A stretch of DNA of 64,000 bases from Bacteroidota bacterium. Lineage in GTDB: Bacteria; Bacteroidota; Bacteroidia; Bacteroidales; BM520. Below, piece by piece: positions 24,353-33,800 of the stretch. The translations under genes were made by a program, and so were the position numbers. How positions within the stretch are numbered: position 1 is the first letter of the stretch; each line of letters opens with the position of its first letter. Location: NCBI GenBank assembly GCA_002748065.1, contig PDRJ01000041.1, positions 1 to 64,000 on the forward strand, in the 5' to 3' direction. The notes beneath the pieces are model-generated. The model was not told where the DNA came from and did no database searches. It saw only the letters and a list, made by a program, of their open reading frames with translations.

Positions 24353-25045
24353 ATGATTACGAAACTCTTTCCTGAACAACGCCTTGCAACTGCCATTGAA
24401 GACAACCCCTCGCTCTTGTTCATGCTTGAATATTTCAACATATCCCATCCCATAAAACATAAAACCATTGCCAACATCTGCGCAGAGAGCCAAATTAATC
24501 CCCATCTAATGATTTTAATTGGTGATATGTACAATGGGGAAACCGGTCAACCTGATATCACGCATATTACCGAAGAAGACATCCCAACCATCCTCTCCTT
24601 TCTCAAAAACACCCATAAGCAATACATCAAAGAGAAATATCCAGAGATAGAGACGCTTATCGGACGCCTCAAAGAGATCTCAAACCCCATTGAATTTACA
24701 CAGATAGAAACTTTCTTCAGGGAGTACTTTGCCGAGGTTATTGAACACTTGGATTATGAAGACAAATACGCGTTTCCCTACTTCTATGAGATGTTAAGCA
24801 ACAACCGGGTAACAAACCACTCTTTCTCTGCTGCAGAGTACAAAAATCACCACTCTGATATCGAGACCAAACTATCCGACCTTAAAACACTCCTGTTGCA
24901 ACATATCAGTATGGAGAAAGGGATCTCTATTCGCCGAAAAATTCTCCTTAAACTCTTCGAACTTCAAAAGGATCTCACGGTACATTCAAGAATTGAAGAA
25001 CAAATACTCCTTCCCATTGTTGAGAGACTGGAATATCGTCGTTAG
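24353..25045 (+). CDS. hemerythrin domain protein, RIC/YtfE-like
   Basis: A protein of 230 residues. The C-terminal half has the His/Glu spacing of a di-iron hemerythrin: LKNTHKQYIKEKYP, YFAEVIEHLDYEDKYAFPYF, YKNHHSDIETKL and HSRIEEQILLPIVERLE. Relatives repair iron-sulfur clusters after nitrosative or oxidative stress or sense O2/NO. The N-terminal ~75 residues form a helical extension. The ATG at 24353 was chosen over an upstream ATG-like start at 24332 because that one overlaps the promoter box. It is probably cotranscribed with the LuxR gene 52 bases downstream. As I recall, the same pair (PG1236-PG1237) exists in P. gingivalis. Confidence 0.8.
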   Translation: MITKLFPEQRLATAIEDNPSLLFMLEYFNISHPIKHKTIANICAESQINPHLMILIGDMYNGETGQPDITHITEEDIPTILSFLKNTHKQYIKEKYPEIETLIGRLKEISNPIEFTQIETFFREYFAEVIEHLDYEDKYAFPYFYEMLSNNRVTNHSFSAAEYKNHHSDIETKLSDLKTLLLQHISMEKGISIRRKILLKLFELQKDLTVHSRIEEQILLPIVERLEYRR

Positions 25046-25097
25046 TTCCTAAACAGCTATGATCTAAAAACGAATATGCCTCCGCAAAAAATCAATC

Positions 25098-25679
25098 ATG
25101 GATAAAAAGATTCTTCGCATCACCATTACCGAACATTCTGAGATCCTATCAGAAGGGTTGTTATCCATGCTAAAAGGACATAACCCAGCCTTGATCGTCT
25201 CTCGAATTGACCATTTCCAGGATCTCGAAAATCATTGCTTAAGACATGATGTAGATATCATTTTCATCAACCCTTCCCTCATCCTAAATCAGGAAAAGAA
25301 TTTCATTCGATTCAAGAAGAGTTATCCTGCCACGTCTGTGGTAGCCATCGTATACCAACTCTTTCCCCAAGAGGTTCTCAGGCTCTTCGACGAGACCATT
25401 ACAATCACCGACAACAGCTTGGCGATCATGGGGAAAATCGATCATCTTTTATCCACGGAACGAGAAACGACCCTCACCAATGATGACCTTACGGAGAGGG
25501 AATTGGAAGTTCTTATTGCCATTACCAAGGGATTATCCAACAAAGAGATTGCCGACGAACTCAACATCAGCATCCACACCGTCATCAGCCATCGAAAAAA
25601 CATCTCCGAAAAAACCGGTATTAAGAGCATCTCCGGCCTCACCATTTACGCCATTTCACAAAAGATCATTCCGTTATAG
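25098..25679 (+). CDS. LuxR-type regulator with degenerate receiver, CdhR-like
   Basis: A protein of 193 residues. The C-terminal LuxR helix-turn-helix is clear: LTERELEVLIAITKGLSNKE followed by IADELNISIHTVISHRKNI. The N-terminal ~120 residues have the alternating pattern of a response-regulator receiver, but the phosphoacceptor position reads IIFINPSLI (Asn in place of Asp) and the acidic pair is TEHSE, so normal phosphorylation is unlikely. Position next to a hemerythrin gene and the heme locus matches P. gingivalis CdhR (PG1237), reported to control hmu and mfa1; this link is from memory. Control of the adjacent convergent heme locus is inferred. Confidence 0.75.
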   Translation: MDKKILRITITEHSEILSEGLLSMLKGHNPALIVSRIDHFQDLENHCLRHDVDIIFINPSLILNQEKNFIRFKKSYPATSVVAIVYQLFPQEVLRLFDETITITDNSLAIMGKIDHLLSTERETTLTNDDLTERELEVLIAITKGLSNKEIADELNISIHTVISHRKNISEKTGIKSISGLTIYAISQKIIPL

Positions 25680-25714
25680 GGCGTAGTGACACAAAGACTT
25701 AATATTACGACATT

Positions 25715-28027
25715 TTAAAAAGAGAAGGAGAGGATAAGTTTTATGTTCCTTCCCATTGCAGGGATGTAAGAGCCGAAAGGACGATAATCATCATCCAACA
25801 GGTTCTCACACACCAACCTTAACTGGGGATGTCCGGGCAGCAAATGAGAACGCAACTCCAAGGAGGCATTAATCACAAAATGTGCTTCTGAGGGCACATA
25901 ACCCCAAGGCCCCCCTCCTGTCCCTTCCGGAATCTCAGCCACACGTTTTTGGGGAGCCGCATACGCTGGGTTCAATCTCACCACATAGCCTGTTAACCAC
26001 CGATAAGAAGTAGTTCCCTGATATCGAAGGTCAAGTTTCACCGTAAGCGGCGGCATTCCAAACAGTGGTTTTGACTGATCATCGGATAGTTCAACCCCAT
26101 ACACGTACGAGGCTCCTCCCCGAAGGGTAAGTACCTGGCCTCCCCCGAAAACACGGGGAATCCGGTAGGCTAAAGAGAGTTCTCCCCCGGTCAGTTGCGC
26201 ATTGGTATTCTCCAACGTAAAATCCACATCAGGATCATCAGATGGAGCTTCATTGATAAAACCATCCAACAGATTATGGAAAAGGGCTAGATCAAACTTC
26301 ATCCGATGATCCAGAGCCTGGCCACGGAGGCCCAGGTCAAAATTCCAGCCATACTCCGGGCTAAGAGCAGGATTTCCCTGTTTAACTCCCTTACAACTAA
26401 CCACTTTCACATAGAGCTCCTCGGCAGTAGGCATCCGAAAAGCCCTCCCCGCATTCAGCGAGATACGAAAGCTCTCCTTAGGGGCATAGACCACCCCCAC
26501 ATTGCCACTAAGCGCCTCCCTGTTGGCTCGGCGTGCCTGCGAAAGTTCTCCTTCTCCCTCAATCACCCGGTAAAGATCATAGCGAAGCCCCGTTATTAGA
26601 CGGACCCGATCAAAAGCACTCCACTCATCGCGCACAAAGGCACTCAGGTTATCCTGCCCCGTATTCTTAGAACCCTCCACATATCCATGAGTATCATTAT
26701 AAAAATCAAATAGTTCCAATGGATTATCCAAACGGAAATAGTAGCCGTCAACGCCCGTTGTAAGGGTATGATTCTCCGAGGGGCGAATCTTGGTAAAGAT
26801 CCGGGTTCCACCATAGTCATTTTTATAATGGTGAAGATTTAATGAAGAGACCCGACCACTTACGGCACTAAACTTATATTGATAGTAGTCGCGCCAGCCA
26901 TCATCATAAAAAAAGTTTACCCGCACAAACTCCACTATCTTATTTTTGGGAGAGTAGGTATACGACATATCGGCATGAAAACTCTGCTCCTTATTACGAA
27001 TCTTCGTAAAAAACTTTGTAGGGCCATTAAATCCCCTTGGCTTTCCCCAATCCCCATAGTGATAGGTAGCATTGAGAAGAACTTTATGTACTTCTGAGAA
27101 TTTATAACCAGTATTCAAGGCCACATCCCGATCTTCCACATCGCTATTCTTTGCTATCTCACCGCCACCATATCTCATGGCTCCCGTCTTCCGGTACTTC
27201 CCATTCAGGGAAAATCCAAACTTCTCCCGCTTATGACGGACTTTCAATATCTCCAAAAACTCATTATTGTTGGATCCATAACCGGAGTGAATCTGCACCC
27301 TATTCTCATTACCATCAAAGGGTTCGTCACTAATCACATTAATAATCCCCGAGATAGCACCACTACCATAAATCACGGACCCGGGTCCTTTGATCACCTC
27401 AACCCTTTTGGTATCGTAAATATTCATATCCTGGCCAAAATAACCACCAGGAAACGTACCAATACGACGGTTCCCATCCTTTAGGATCAACAACCGGTTG
27501 GAGTTAAGGCCCCGTAAGATAATGGGAGAGTGATATTCCCAAACTTGGGTAAAACCGGGAATATCCGCCAAAAGATCGGCCATATTTGAGCGCATCTGAG
27601 AGACAATCTCCCTGGGGGGAATCAAGTGAGCTGACCGCGTGAGGTTCTTCATGGGCTGCTCATAGAGGCTCGCAGAGATCACCACATCTGATAGCTCCAT
27701 ACTCACAGGCTTCAAATAGAAGGTCTGAGGAGTCAACAACGCCTCCCTATGGATAACCAGCTTTTGAGGCTCATACCCTAGATGACTAATCACCAAAGTG
27801 GAACCTTCATGATCACGGAGCGATAACTGAAACTTCCCCTCTTCATCGGTGGTTACTCCCCGGGCACTCCCCTCCTCCAACACATGTGCATAGGCCACAG
27901 GGGCGTGAGAAGAGGCATCCAACACCACTCCCCGGAAGAAAAGTGACTCTCCTTGCGCAAAGCCCCCCAAAGAAGCCATAAAAAGAGCCATACCCAAAAG
28001 CATCATAGCAAAAACCCTATTCCTCAT
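25715..28027 (-). CDS. TonB-dependent heme/iron receptor (second of the locus)
   Basis: A protein of 770 residues. A signal peptide (MRNRVFAMMLLGMALFMA) is followed by a carboxypeptidase-regulatory-like domain (FFRGVVLDASSHAPVAYAHV), then a plug with RLLILKDGNRRIGTFPGGYF and RVEVIKGPGSVIYGSGAISG, and a beta-barrel ending in LILSFSF. The conserved GRAFRMPTAEELY and GNPALSPE are similar to heme and siderophore receptors. I chose the ATG at 28027 over the start at 28072. It follows a lipoprotein gene on the same strand and is probably the distal part of the heme locus, although an inserted repeat element separates the two. The ligand is inferred from context. Confidence 0.85.
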   Translation of the reverse strand: MRNRVFAMMLLGMALFMASLGGFAQGESLFFRGVVLDASSHAPVAYAHVLEEGSARGVTTDEEGKFQLSLRDHEGSTLVISHLGYEPQKLVIHREALLTPQTFYLKPVSMELSDVVISASLYEQPMKNLTRSAHLIPPREIVSQMRSNMADLLADIPGFTQVWEYHSPIILRGLNSNRLLILKDGNRRIGTFPGGYFGQDMNIYDTKRVEVIKGPGSVIYGSGAISGIINVISDEPFDGNENRVQIHSGYGSNNNEFLEILKVRHKREKFGFSLNGKYRKTGAMRYGGGEIAKNSDVEDRDVALNTGYKFSEVHKVLLNATYHYGDWGKPRGFNGPTKFFTKIRNKEQSFHADMSYTYSPKNKIVEFVRVNFFYDDGWRDYYQYKFSAVSGRVSSLNLHHYKNDYGGTRIFTKIRPSENHTLTTGVDGYYFRLDNPLELFDFYNDTHGYVEGSKNTGQDNLSAFVRDEWSAFDRVRLITGLRYDLYRVIEGEGELSQARRANREALSGNVGVVYAPKESFRISLNAGRAFRMPTAEELYVKVVSCKGVKQGNPALSPEYGWNFDLGLRGQALDHRMKFDLALFHNLLDGFINEAPSDDPDVDFTLENTNAQLTGGELSLAYRIPRVFGGGQVLTLRGGASYVYGVELSDDQSKPLFGMPPLTVKLDLRYQGTTSYRWLTGYVVRLNPAYAAPQKRVAEIPEGTGGGPWGYVPSEAHFVINASLELRSHLLPGHPQLRLVCENLLDDDYRPFGSYIPAMGRNIKLILSFSF

Positions 28028-28207
28028 AGAAAAATCAATTTTAGAAGTCATCAAAAAAAGCAGTGGCGACAAAAAGATGTTGATGATCCGTTATTCAAGC
28101 AAAATAGATGAACAACTCCTCCACCGGGCTCCTTCTGCTGCCACTGCAACAAGTGTCAAGCTCACACGACTCTCCTCTCTATGCGAGCACTACACAACGC
28201 TTAATTA

Positions 28208-28383
28208 GCGTCTGTCTATAAAGTCCGACTTCTTCGTTACGCTTCTCTTCCAAAGGGTTCTTTCGGCTTTGCTCAACACATCGCATTTACCTCAGTAAAC
28301 TCCCCTATTTCAACCTTCGCAAGCCTCGAATTCAGACTTTCTATACAGCCGCTGCTCAAAACTCCGACTTTATGGAGAGAGAG
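28208..28383 (-). repeat. intact inverted-repeat element (copy D)
   Basis: A 176-bp element from GCGTCTGTCTATAAAGTC to the complementary end GACTTTATGGAGAGAGAG, flanked on both sides by TAATTA (28202-28207 and 28384-28389), which looks like a 6-bp target duplication. It contains no coding frame of note. It sits between the second receptor gene and its upstream lipoprotein gene and fills the 366-base gap there. Confidence 0.8.
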
Positions 28384-28393
28384 TAATTATAAA

Positions 28394-29110
28394 CTAGTCC
28401 GCAAGGAAATCCCACTCAATGGCCACATACCCCCGGGGAGTAGGTGCCGGATTTGCCGGAAAGTCAGTCACAATAAATTTAACGATCTTACCTTCACGGG
28501 TCTTTATAATCCACACAGGTTCGTCGCCTTCAACATTGTTATTAGCAGGCACTTTCCATTTACAACCAATAACCAACTTGGCATACTCTTCCTTCAAAGC
28601 ACTCATCAAGGGAGCCCCAGTGGTTCCGGTAGGCAGAGAGGAGAGGTCGAAATCAGCTGCATCCGATGCCAACAGATACTCCTGAATATTTTCCGCAGTA
28701 AGAGCTTCAAAAGCATCACGCCCCTTACAGGTCGTATCCACTTGCGAATAATTTACCGCCTGAACGTCGTCGTGCAGACGAATAAAAGGAGCTCCCCCCA
28801 TTTGTCCATTGGGTTTTTCCCCTTTTATGGTACGAATCTTAAGATCATACGCAAAATCATCCATGTGCAAAGAATCCATATTGTTTGCACCACCCTTTTG
28901 ATCCTTGTAAAGGAAATCAAAGCCTACGCCGCCGGGATTTCTACCGGCACAGATGAGGAAGGGAGACTCCACACCCAAAAACTCAACAGCCGGAGGAGTT
29001 GGCGGTGGTTTCGGCGGATCCACAGGTTTTTCTTCTTCACATGCTACAAACAAGAAACTCATAACTCCTACTAACAGAAGGAGCAAGAAACCATTTTTTT
29101 TCACATTCAT
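28394..29110 (-). CDS. lipoprotein, possible distant HmuY relative
   Basis: A protein of 238 residues. A lipoprotein signal (LLLVGVMSFLFVACEEE) is followed by a Pro-rich linker and a globular domain. The C-terminal pattern VWIIKTREGKIVKFIVTDF followed by PRGYVAIEWDFL resembles the closing strands of HmuY-type heme-binding lipoproteins (VVKTADGKYAKVWLKDYF in the neighbour at 37208). The ATG at 29110 begins the lipoprotein signal. Placement between hmuV and a TonB receptor gene suggests a surface ligand-binding partner of that receptor. The HmuY relation is a by-eye inference; otherwise it is a hypothetical lipoprotein. Confidence 0.55.
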   Translation of the reverse strand: MNVKKNGFLLLLLVGVMSFLFVACEEEKPVDPPKPPPTPPAVEFLGVESPFLICAGRNPGGVGFDFLYKDQKGGANNMDSLHMDDFAYDLKIRTIKGEKPNGQMGGAPFIRLHDDVQAVNYSQVDTTCKGRDAFEALTAENIQEYLLASDAADFDLSSLPTGTTGAPLMSALKEEYAKLVIGCKWKVPANNNVEGDEPVWIIKTREGKIVKFIVTDFPANPAPTPRGYVAIEWDFLAD

Positions 29111-29249
29111 CGCTTTTATTCTCTTTTGGTTATTAATGGCGTAATATTCCGATATATCTTCACACGAGAAAACCCCCACTAATAAGGATAACACACCCCC
29201 AAAACCCCTACAAATAGGGATAAATCACAAAGAGAAGAAAAGAGCTATT

Positions 29250-29576
29250 CTAATCGGGGATATAGATAATTTCACCGTTCTCCAGCTGATATGCGGTACC
29301 TACCCTTTTCCCTTTATTTCCAGTGGTTTCCTTCTTATCCGATGCCTTATAGGACTCAATCTTCTCCCCTTTCTTGGTAATAATTTCCATCTGCTCGGTT
29401 CCCGGGTTTTTCACCATGGTAAAATCTTCCTTGGAGAAGATCTCATTCATGTTGTATCTCGAGACCAAAGCAACCATCAGGGCTACAGCGAAAACCATCG
29501 CCACATCAAACAGATTGGAAACCGTTGCCATCGGATCGATCTCTTCCTGATCAAAAAAGTGTCTTTTCCGTTTCAT
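29250..29576 (-). CDS. hmuV: HmuV-like DUF2149 membrane protein
   Basis: A protein of 108 residues. A single N-terminal membrane segment (LFDVAMVFAVALMVALVSRY) precedes a short soluble domain ending GTAYQLENGEIIYIPD, as in DUF2149 proteins. Size and topology are ExbD-like, and the gene lies 1 base after the ExbB/TolQ-like gene. This is the position of HmuV in the P. gingivalis hmu operon. It likely forms a proton-driven complex with HmuU and HmuT that energises HmuS or a receptor. This role is inferred. Confidence 0.75.
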   Translation of the reverse strand: MKRKRHFFDQEEIDPMATVSNLFDVAMVFAVALMVALVSRYNMNEIFSKEDFTMVKNPGTEQMEIITKKGEKIESYKASDKKETTGNKGKRVGTAYQLENGEIIYIPD

Positions 29577-29577
29577 C

Positions 29578-30174
29578 TTATTGCTTTTGATCCATCAACA
29601 GTTCCACAATAAAATCCAGGTTATTGACATCAGCAGTGTACCAGCGACGTTTTACTTGTGTAACCACAAACCCCACGGCACCACTCAACAATCCAATCAC
29701 CGTAGTGGCAAAAGCCACCTGCATATTCATGGCCATAGAAGAGATATCTCCAGAGGCTAAGCCCACCAAAGCCGGCCCCATGGGGATCAAGGTTCCCATC
29801 AAACCAAGAATGGGTCCCACCTTAGCCAGCGTCTGGCTCATAGAGAGATCTTTCTGACAGGCAACCTCAAAATCACTTAACAGCTTCTCATAGTAGACCC
29901 GCTCAGACTTGGAGTCCCTCACTTTTCCAATAAACTCGGACAAAAGTAATTTCCCACCGGAGGGAAACTCCCCCAACACTTGCCGCACATTTTCCCTGCT
30001 CAACGTTGCGATACGGTCCCTAAACTTTTTATTAAACCGCATTTTATGAATGTACATGCCGTAAAAAGTCCCAATTAAGATCAAGGATCGCAGAAAAAAC
30101 AGAATCAACAAAATCAACACAGGGATCAGTAACCCCGTGGATATCCAGTACAAAATTTCACTAATCTGATTCAT
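29578..30174 (-). CDS. hmuU: MotA/TolQ/ExbB proton channel family protein, HmuU-like
   Basis: A protein of 198 residues with three membrane segments. The conserved ExbB/TolQ core is visible: VACQKDLSMSQTLAKVGPIL, then GLMGTLIPMGPALVGLASGD and MAFATTVIGLLSGAVGF-like sequence. I chose the ATG at 30174 (MNQISEILYWISTGLL), which overlaps the end of hmuT by 14 bases; an upstream in-frame start at 30255 lies deeper in hmuT. The gene context (hmuT, hmuU, hmuV after a CobN homolog) fits the hmu operon. It probably conducts protons to drive a periplasmic or outer-membrane process. Confidence 0.85.
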   Translation of the reverse strand: MNQISEILYWISTGLLIPVLILLILFFLRSLILIGTFYGMYIHKMRFNKKFRDRIATLSRENVRQVLGEFPSGGKLLLSEFIGKVRDSKSERVYYEKLLSDFEVACQKDLSMSQTLAKVGPILGLMGTLIPMGPALVGLASGDISSMAMNMQVAFATTVIGLLSGAVGFVVTQVKRRWYTADVNNLDFIVELLMDQKQ

Positions 30175-30868
30175 ATACTCTTTTTTTATTTCTAATTCTA
30201 CATTGATAGGGATAATATACCACCCCCGATAAGATGATAAGGAACGCCGCTGCAAAGAGAACCCCCAACTCCCTCCACGGCAAGGTGATCAACGCATAGC
30301 GAACGGGGAGACTAAAGGCCATCACCGAAACCACCACCGCGATCACCAACTGAAAGATATGGAGGATAAACTTGATCTCCAACCGCAAGTCTTCCACAGG
30401 GAGGAGCCACTTCATCAACCAGGAGAAGCCCCAAAGGGCAAGGGGGATAAGGAATACCATCATCCAGGCGAGAAGGTTATAGCTTATGCCTCTTATCTCC
30501 AGAAAAAGGGATGACTGTAGATAGAAGAGGGAGAGAAACACCACGACCCCGGGGAAATAAGAGGCATAAGCTAAGATCTTACGCTCCCGACTTCCATAAT
30601 GAAGCCTGATGAAGAAGATACTAATAAGCAGTCCAAAGAACACCTCAAAGATCTGAATAACAAGGAAGTCACCTATAAAGGTCGCATCATTCAGCCGACT
30701 CATAATCTCCGTATTGCTTATCTCCAAAGCATACGGATAGAACAACCGCAAGGCTACGCCGGAGAGGAGGAGCCAAAAAAGGACAAATGCCTTCCTCTTC
30801 ATAAAGGTAAACTGCAGTGAAAACAGGAGACCTGCCAATACCAGTAAAACGATGATTAATGAATGCAC
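30161..30868 (-). CDS. hmuT: HmuT-like polytopic membrane protein
   Basis: A protein of 235 residues with about six or seven hydrophobic segments and few charged loops (MKRKAF, HYGSRERKIL, LPVEDLRLEIKF). No enzymatic motif is visible. It starts 18 bases after the CobN-like gene and overlaps the ExbB-like gene, the position of HmuT in P. gingivalis. It is probably an integral membrane component of the HmuSTUV complex. Identification rests mainly on gene order. Confidence 0.65.
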   Translation of the reverse strand: MHSLIIVLLVLAGLLFSLQFTFMKRKAFVLFWLLLSGVALRLFYPYALEISNTEIMSRLNDATFIGDFLVIQIFEVFFGLLISIFFIRLHYGSRERKILAYASYFPGVVVFLSLFYLQSSLFLEIRGISYNLLAWMMVFLIPLALWGFSWLMKWLLPVEDLRLEIKFILHIFQLVIAVVVSVMAFSLPVRYALITLPWRELGVLFAAAFLIILSGVVYYPYQCRIRNKKRVYESD

Positions 30869-30886
30869 AGCCTTTCCAAATTAAAT

Positions 30887-33800
30887 TTATCCTCTATTTC
30901 TTCTACGAATATAAAATACAAGAAGCAGCAAAATTCCTACCACCACCAACGCGGGGATCAAGGCATTACTCCTCTTCTTTACGCTTCGTTCCGGCTGCTC
31001 ATCCGCACGATTCTCTTTCTCCAGCACCACCGACTCTTTATCCGAAACACTCTTTTTCTCTCTCACCGAAGCGATCTCCGTCTCGTAAGCTTTTTGAAGT
31101 TCCGGGGTCAATTTCTGCTGGATATAACTCTTCAACTTTGCGTTATCACACACAAAGCCACTACATCCTGCTTCATGCTCTTTGACCAGTTCTGCATGCA
31201 GGGTTGCCAGTTTGGCAATTTGCTCCTGAGAGGCCTTCCACATCCCCTTTCTTGCGGTCTCAAGCATCACCGCCGACATCTCCTGCATCGCATAAGGGTT
31301 CTCTCGCTTAAAGAAGTCCTGGACACCCAATTGCTGTTTATCTTCCACATAGGTATCATACAGATCGTCCCACAGGCGATCCTCAATAACGGAAGGTTTC
31401 ATCACATTCCATCCAAAGGTGTTTCTAAAGGTCTCTGCAAAGGTCTCCGCCGAGGAGGCTCCTCCCTTCATATACTCCTTGATATAGCGAGGGTTGAGCA
31501 GGGTGGTGCGGGTTTCGACCCAAACAGCCTCTTTCAAGCCCTGAACCCTTGCGTGAGAAGCATTGCGGAAATCATTAAAATAGGACTCCGCATCATTCCC
31601 GGTAACCTCTTTTACGGCCAGGTTCATCCCCCCCATAAACTCATACACATGATCCAGGCTCAAGGCGCCCCATGTGTTACTCTGCCGGGGTTGAACCACC
31701 GCTTCGGTATTCAGCAAAGCCGCCCGGAAAACGCCATCCTCATATTCGCCCCAATCTTCAGCGTCGGAGTACCTTGCGCCCATATTTTGGATATAGGTCT
31801 TAGCCACCATACGGGAGGAGTCCCAACGGCCGGAGTTCTCCACCATACCCATAATACCGGTTCCATAGTTCCCATTAACGCCGCCAAAGATGCGTTGGGA
31901 GGAGAGTTTTCGTGCATCCTTGGGTGAGAAGCCGGCATCCACCAACTGTTGTTCCGCATCGCGCACCCCTTTCTTCACAAAGTTCTCTTCATCGCCCCCC
32001 TCCATGGCCACCTTTTGAATGGCTCTATTAATGAGGAAAAGGCGAGAAGCTGCCAGATCACGCAACTGTCCGGAGGTCTGAACCAGTACATCAATACGCG
32101 GCCGCTTCAACTCCTCCAAAGGAATCATTCGCACATCATAAACCCGACCAAAGGCATTCCATATGGGCTCCACCCCAAGCAGGTAGAGAATCTGAGCGAT
32201 GGTAGCACCCTCCGACTCAATAAAACTACTTGACCATAGGGTAAAACTAATCTTCTCCGGATATTGACCATCATGCTTCGAGCGATAGTCTTCCAACAAA
32301 CTTTCGCCCAACTTCTTTCCAACCCTCCAGGCCTCCGGTGTAGGAGTCTGCTCCGCATCAATGGAATAGAGGTTCCTTCCGGTGGGAAGGGATGCTGGGT
32401 TTGCAATGGGATCACCTCCCGGACTGGGAGAGGTATACCCCCCTTCCAGAGAGTTCAAGATAGCCACAAACTCCTCTTCCGGACTCTCCCGAAGCGCTTT
32501 CTGCTTTTTCAACACATCTTCAAGTGCATGTTTCACCATCTGAACCGCACGCGAGAAGTCCTCTTCCAGCGTTTCAAGTCGAGCAATCTCTCTTCCAGCT
32601 GCCTCCATAAGGGGAGCCAGTTGGGTATCCATAAAAGCCACTAATGCCTGCTCCTCTTTGGAAGGAGAAGCTATCTTTCCAAGGATCGCATGCAGCTCGT
32701 CTTTATGCTTCTCCAGGTAATTCAAGGCCGTATTTTTCCCACGGAGGTCCTCCAGAGAGAGGAGAAGACACTCTTCCACGGAAAAATCAGCTACCTCTTC
32801 CTCAAAATAGAGAAGAGCCTGCAAGCGAATCGCCTCTTCCTGACGACGCTCCTCAGCCTCCACATCTTTCATAAGTCCCTCGTCATGGAGATAATGTAGC
32901 GCAAGGTTACGCATGGAAGTGTCTTCGACCATCTCTATAATAGAGAAGACAATACTATCGGTGGCCACCTCTAAAGCCTTCGCCATGGGAGGCACCACCT
33001 TTGCCAGGTTCTTCACCTTACGAAACTTCTCCTTATCCAACAGAGCAATGGCCTTTTCGTAAGATTTATCCGACTCCAGTGTCATCAAGAAAGACTTCTT
33101 CTCCTCATCCGGTAAGCAACGGATAATCAATCCCCGGAGTTTCAAGCTATCCTCCCGGGACAAACCTGTATGCTCTTCGTGCGAGGCTTTAGCCCCCATC
33201 ATACCCATGGTGGCCATAGGCATTGCCATAAAATCTTTCTTCTGATCCTCCCAACGTTGTGCCCGTGCACGATCTTCCGAAGAGACGATCCGTTGAAAGA
33301 CAGCAAGCGGATTCTTCGTACGCAACACCTCTCCAAGATACCTTTCGGAAGGATGAGTATACCTGTCGTTAAAGAATTTCTTATCCTCGATCCGTTCTCT
33401 ATCTATTTTTTTCTTAAGCACATCCAGCTCCGCCAGATTATAGGCAATGGCATCCACCAACATCAGCTGAACGGTCTCCTCCAACTTATCCTTGGGATAG
33501 GGTACTCCCATGGTGTAGAGGCCACCGGTCACCTTCTCATGCTCTATCTCCTCTAAGTAGTTGGCCAACTTCATCATATCCGCCTCAGAGTAGGGCTGAT
33601 CCAGGATACTGTCAAGCCCCAGGTCCAAATGAATTTTCGCCTTCACAGCCATCGCTTTTATGGAGAGGGCATACTCATTCTTCACCGCACCCTTGGCCTG
33701 CTCATATTTATGCAATTTGGTATGCATAATCTCACGGTTAGAAAAAGCCTGAGCCTCAATAAAGGGAGGGGTAAGATAGGTTTGTGTAACGGCATAACTT

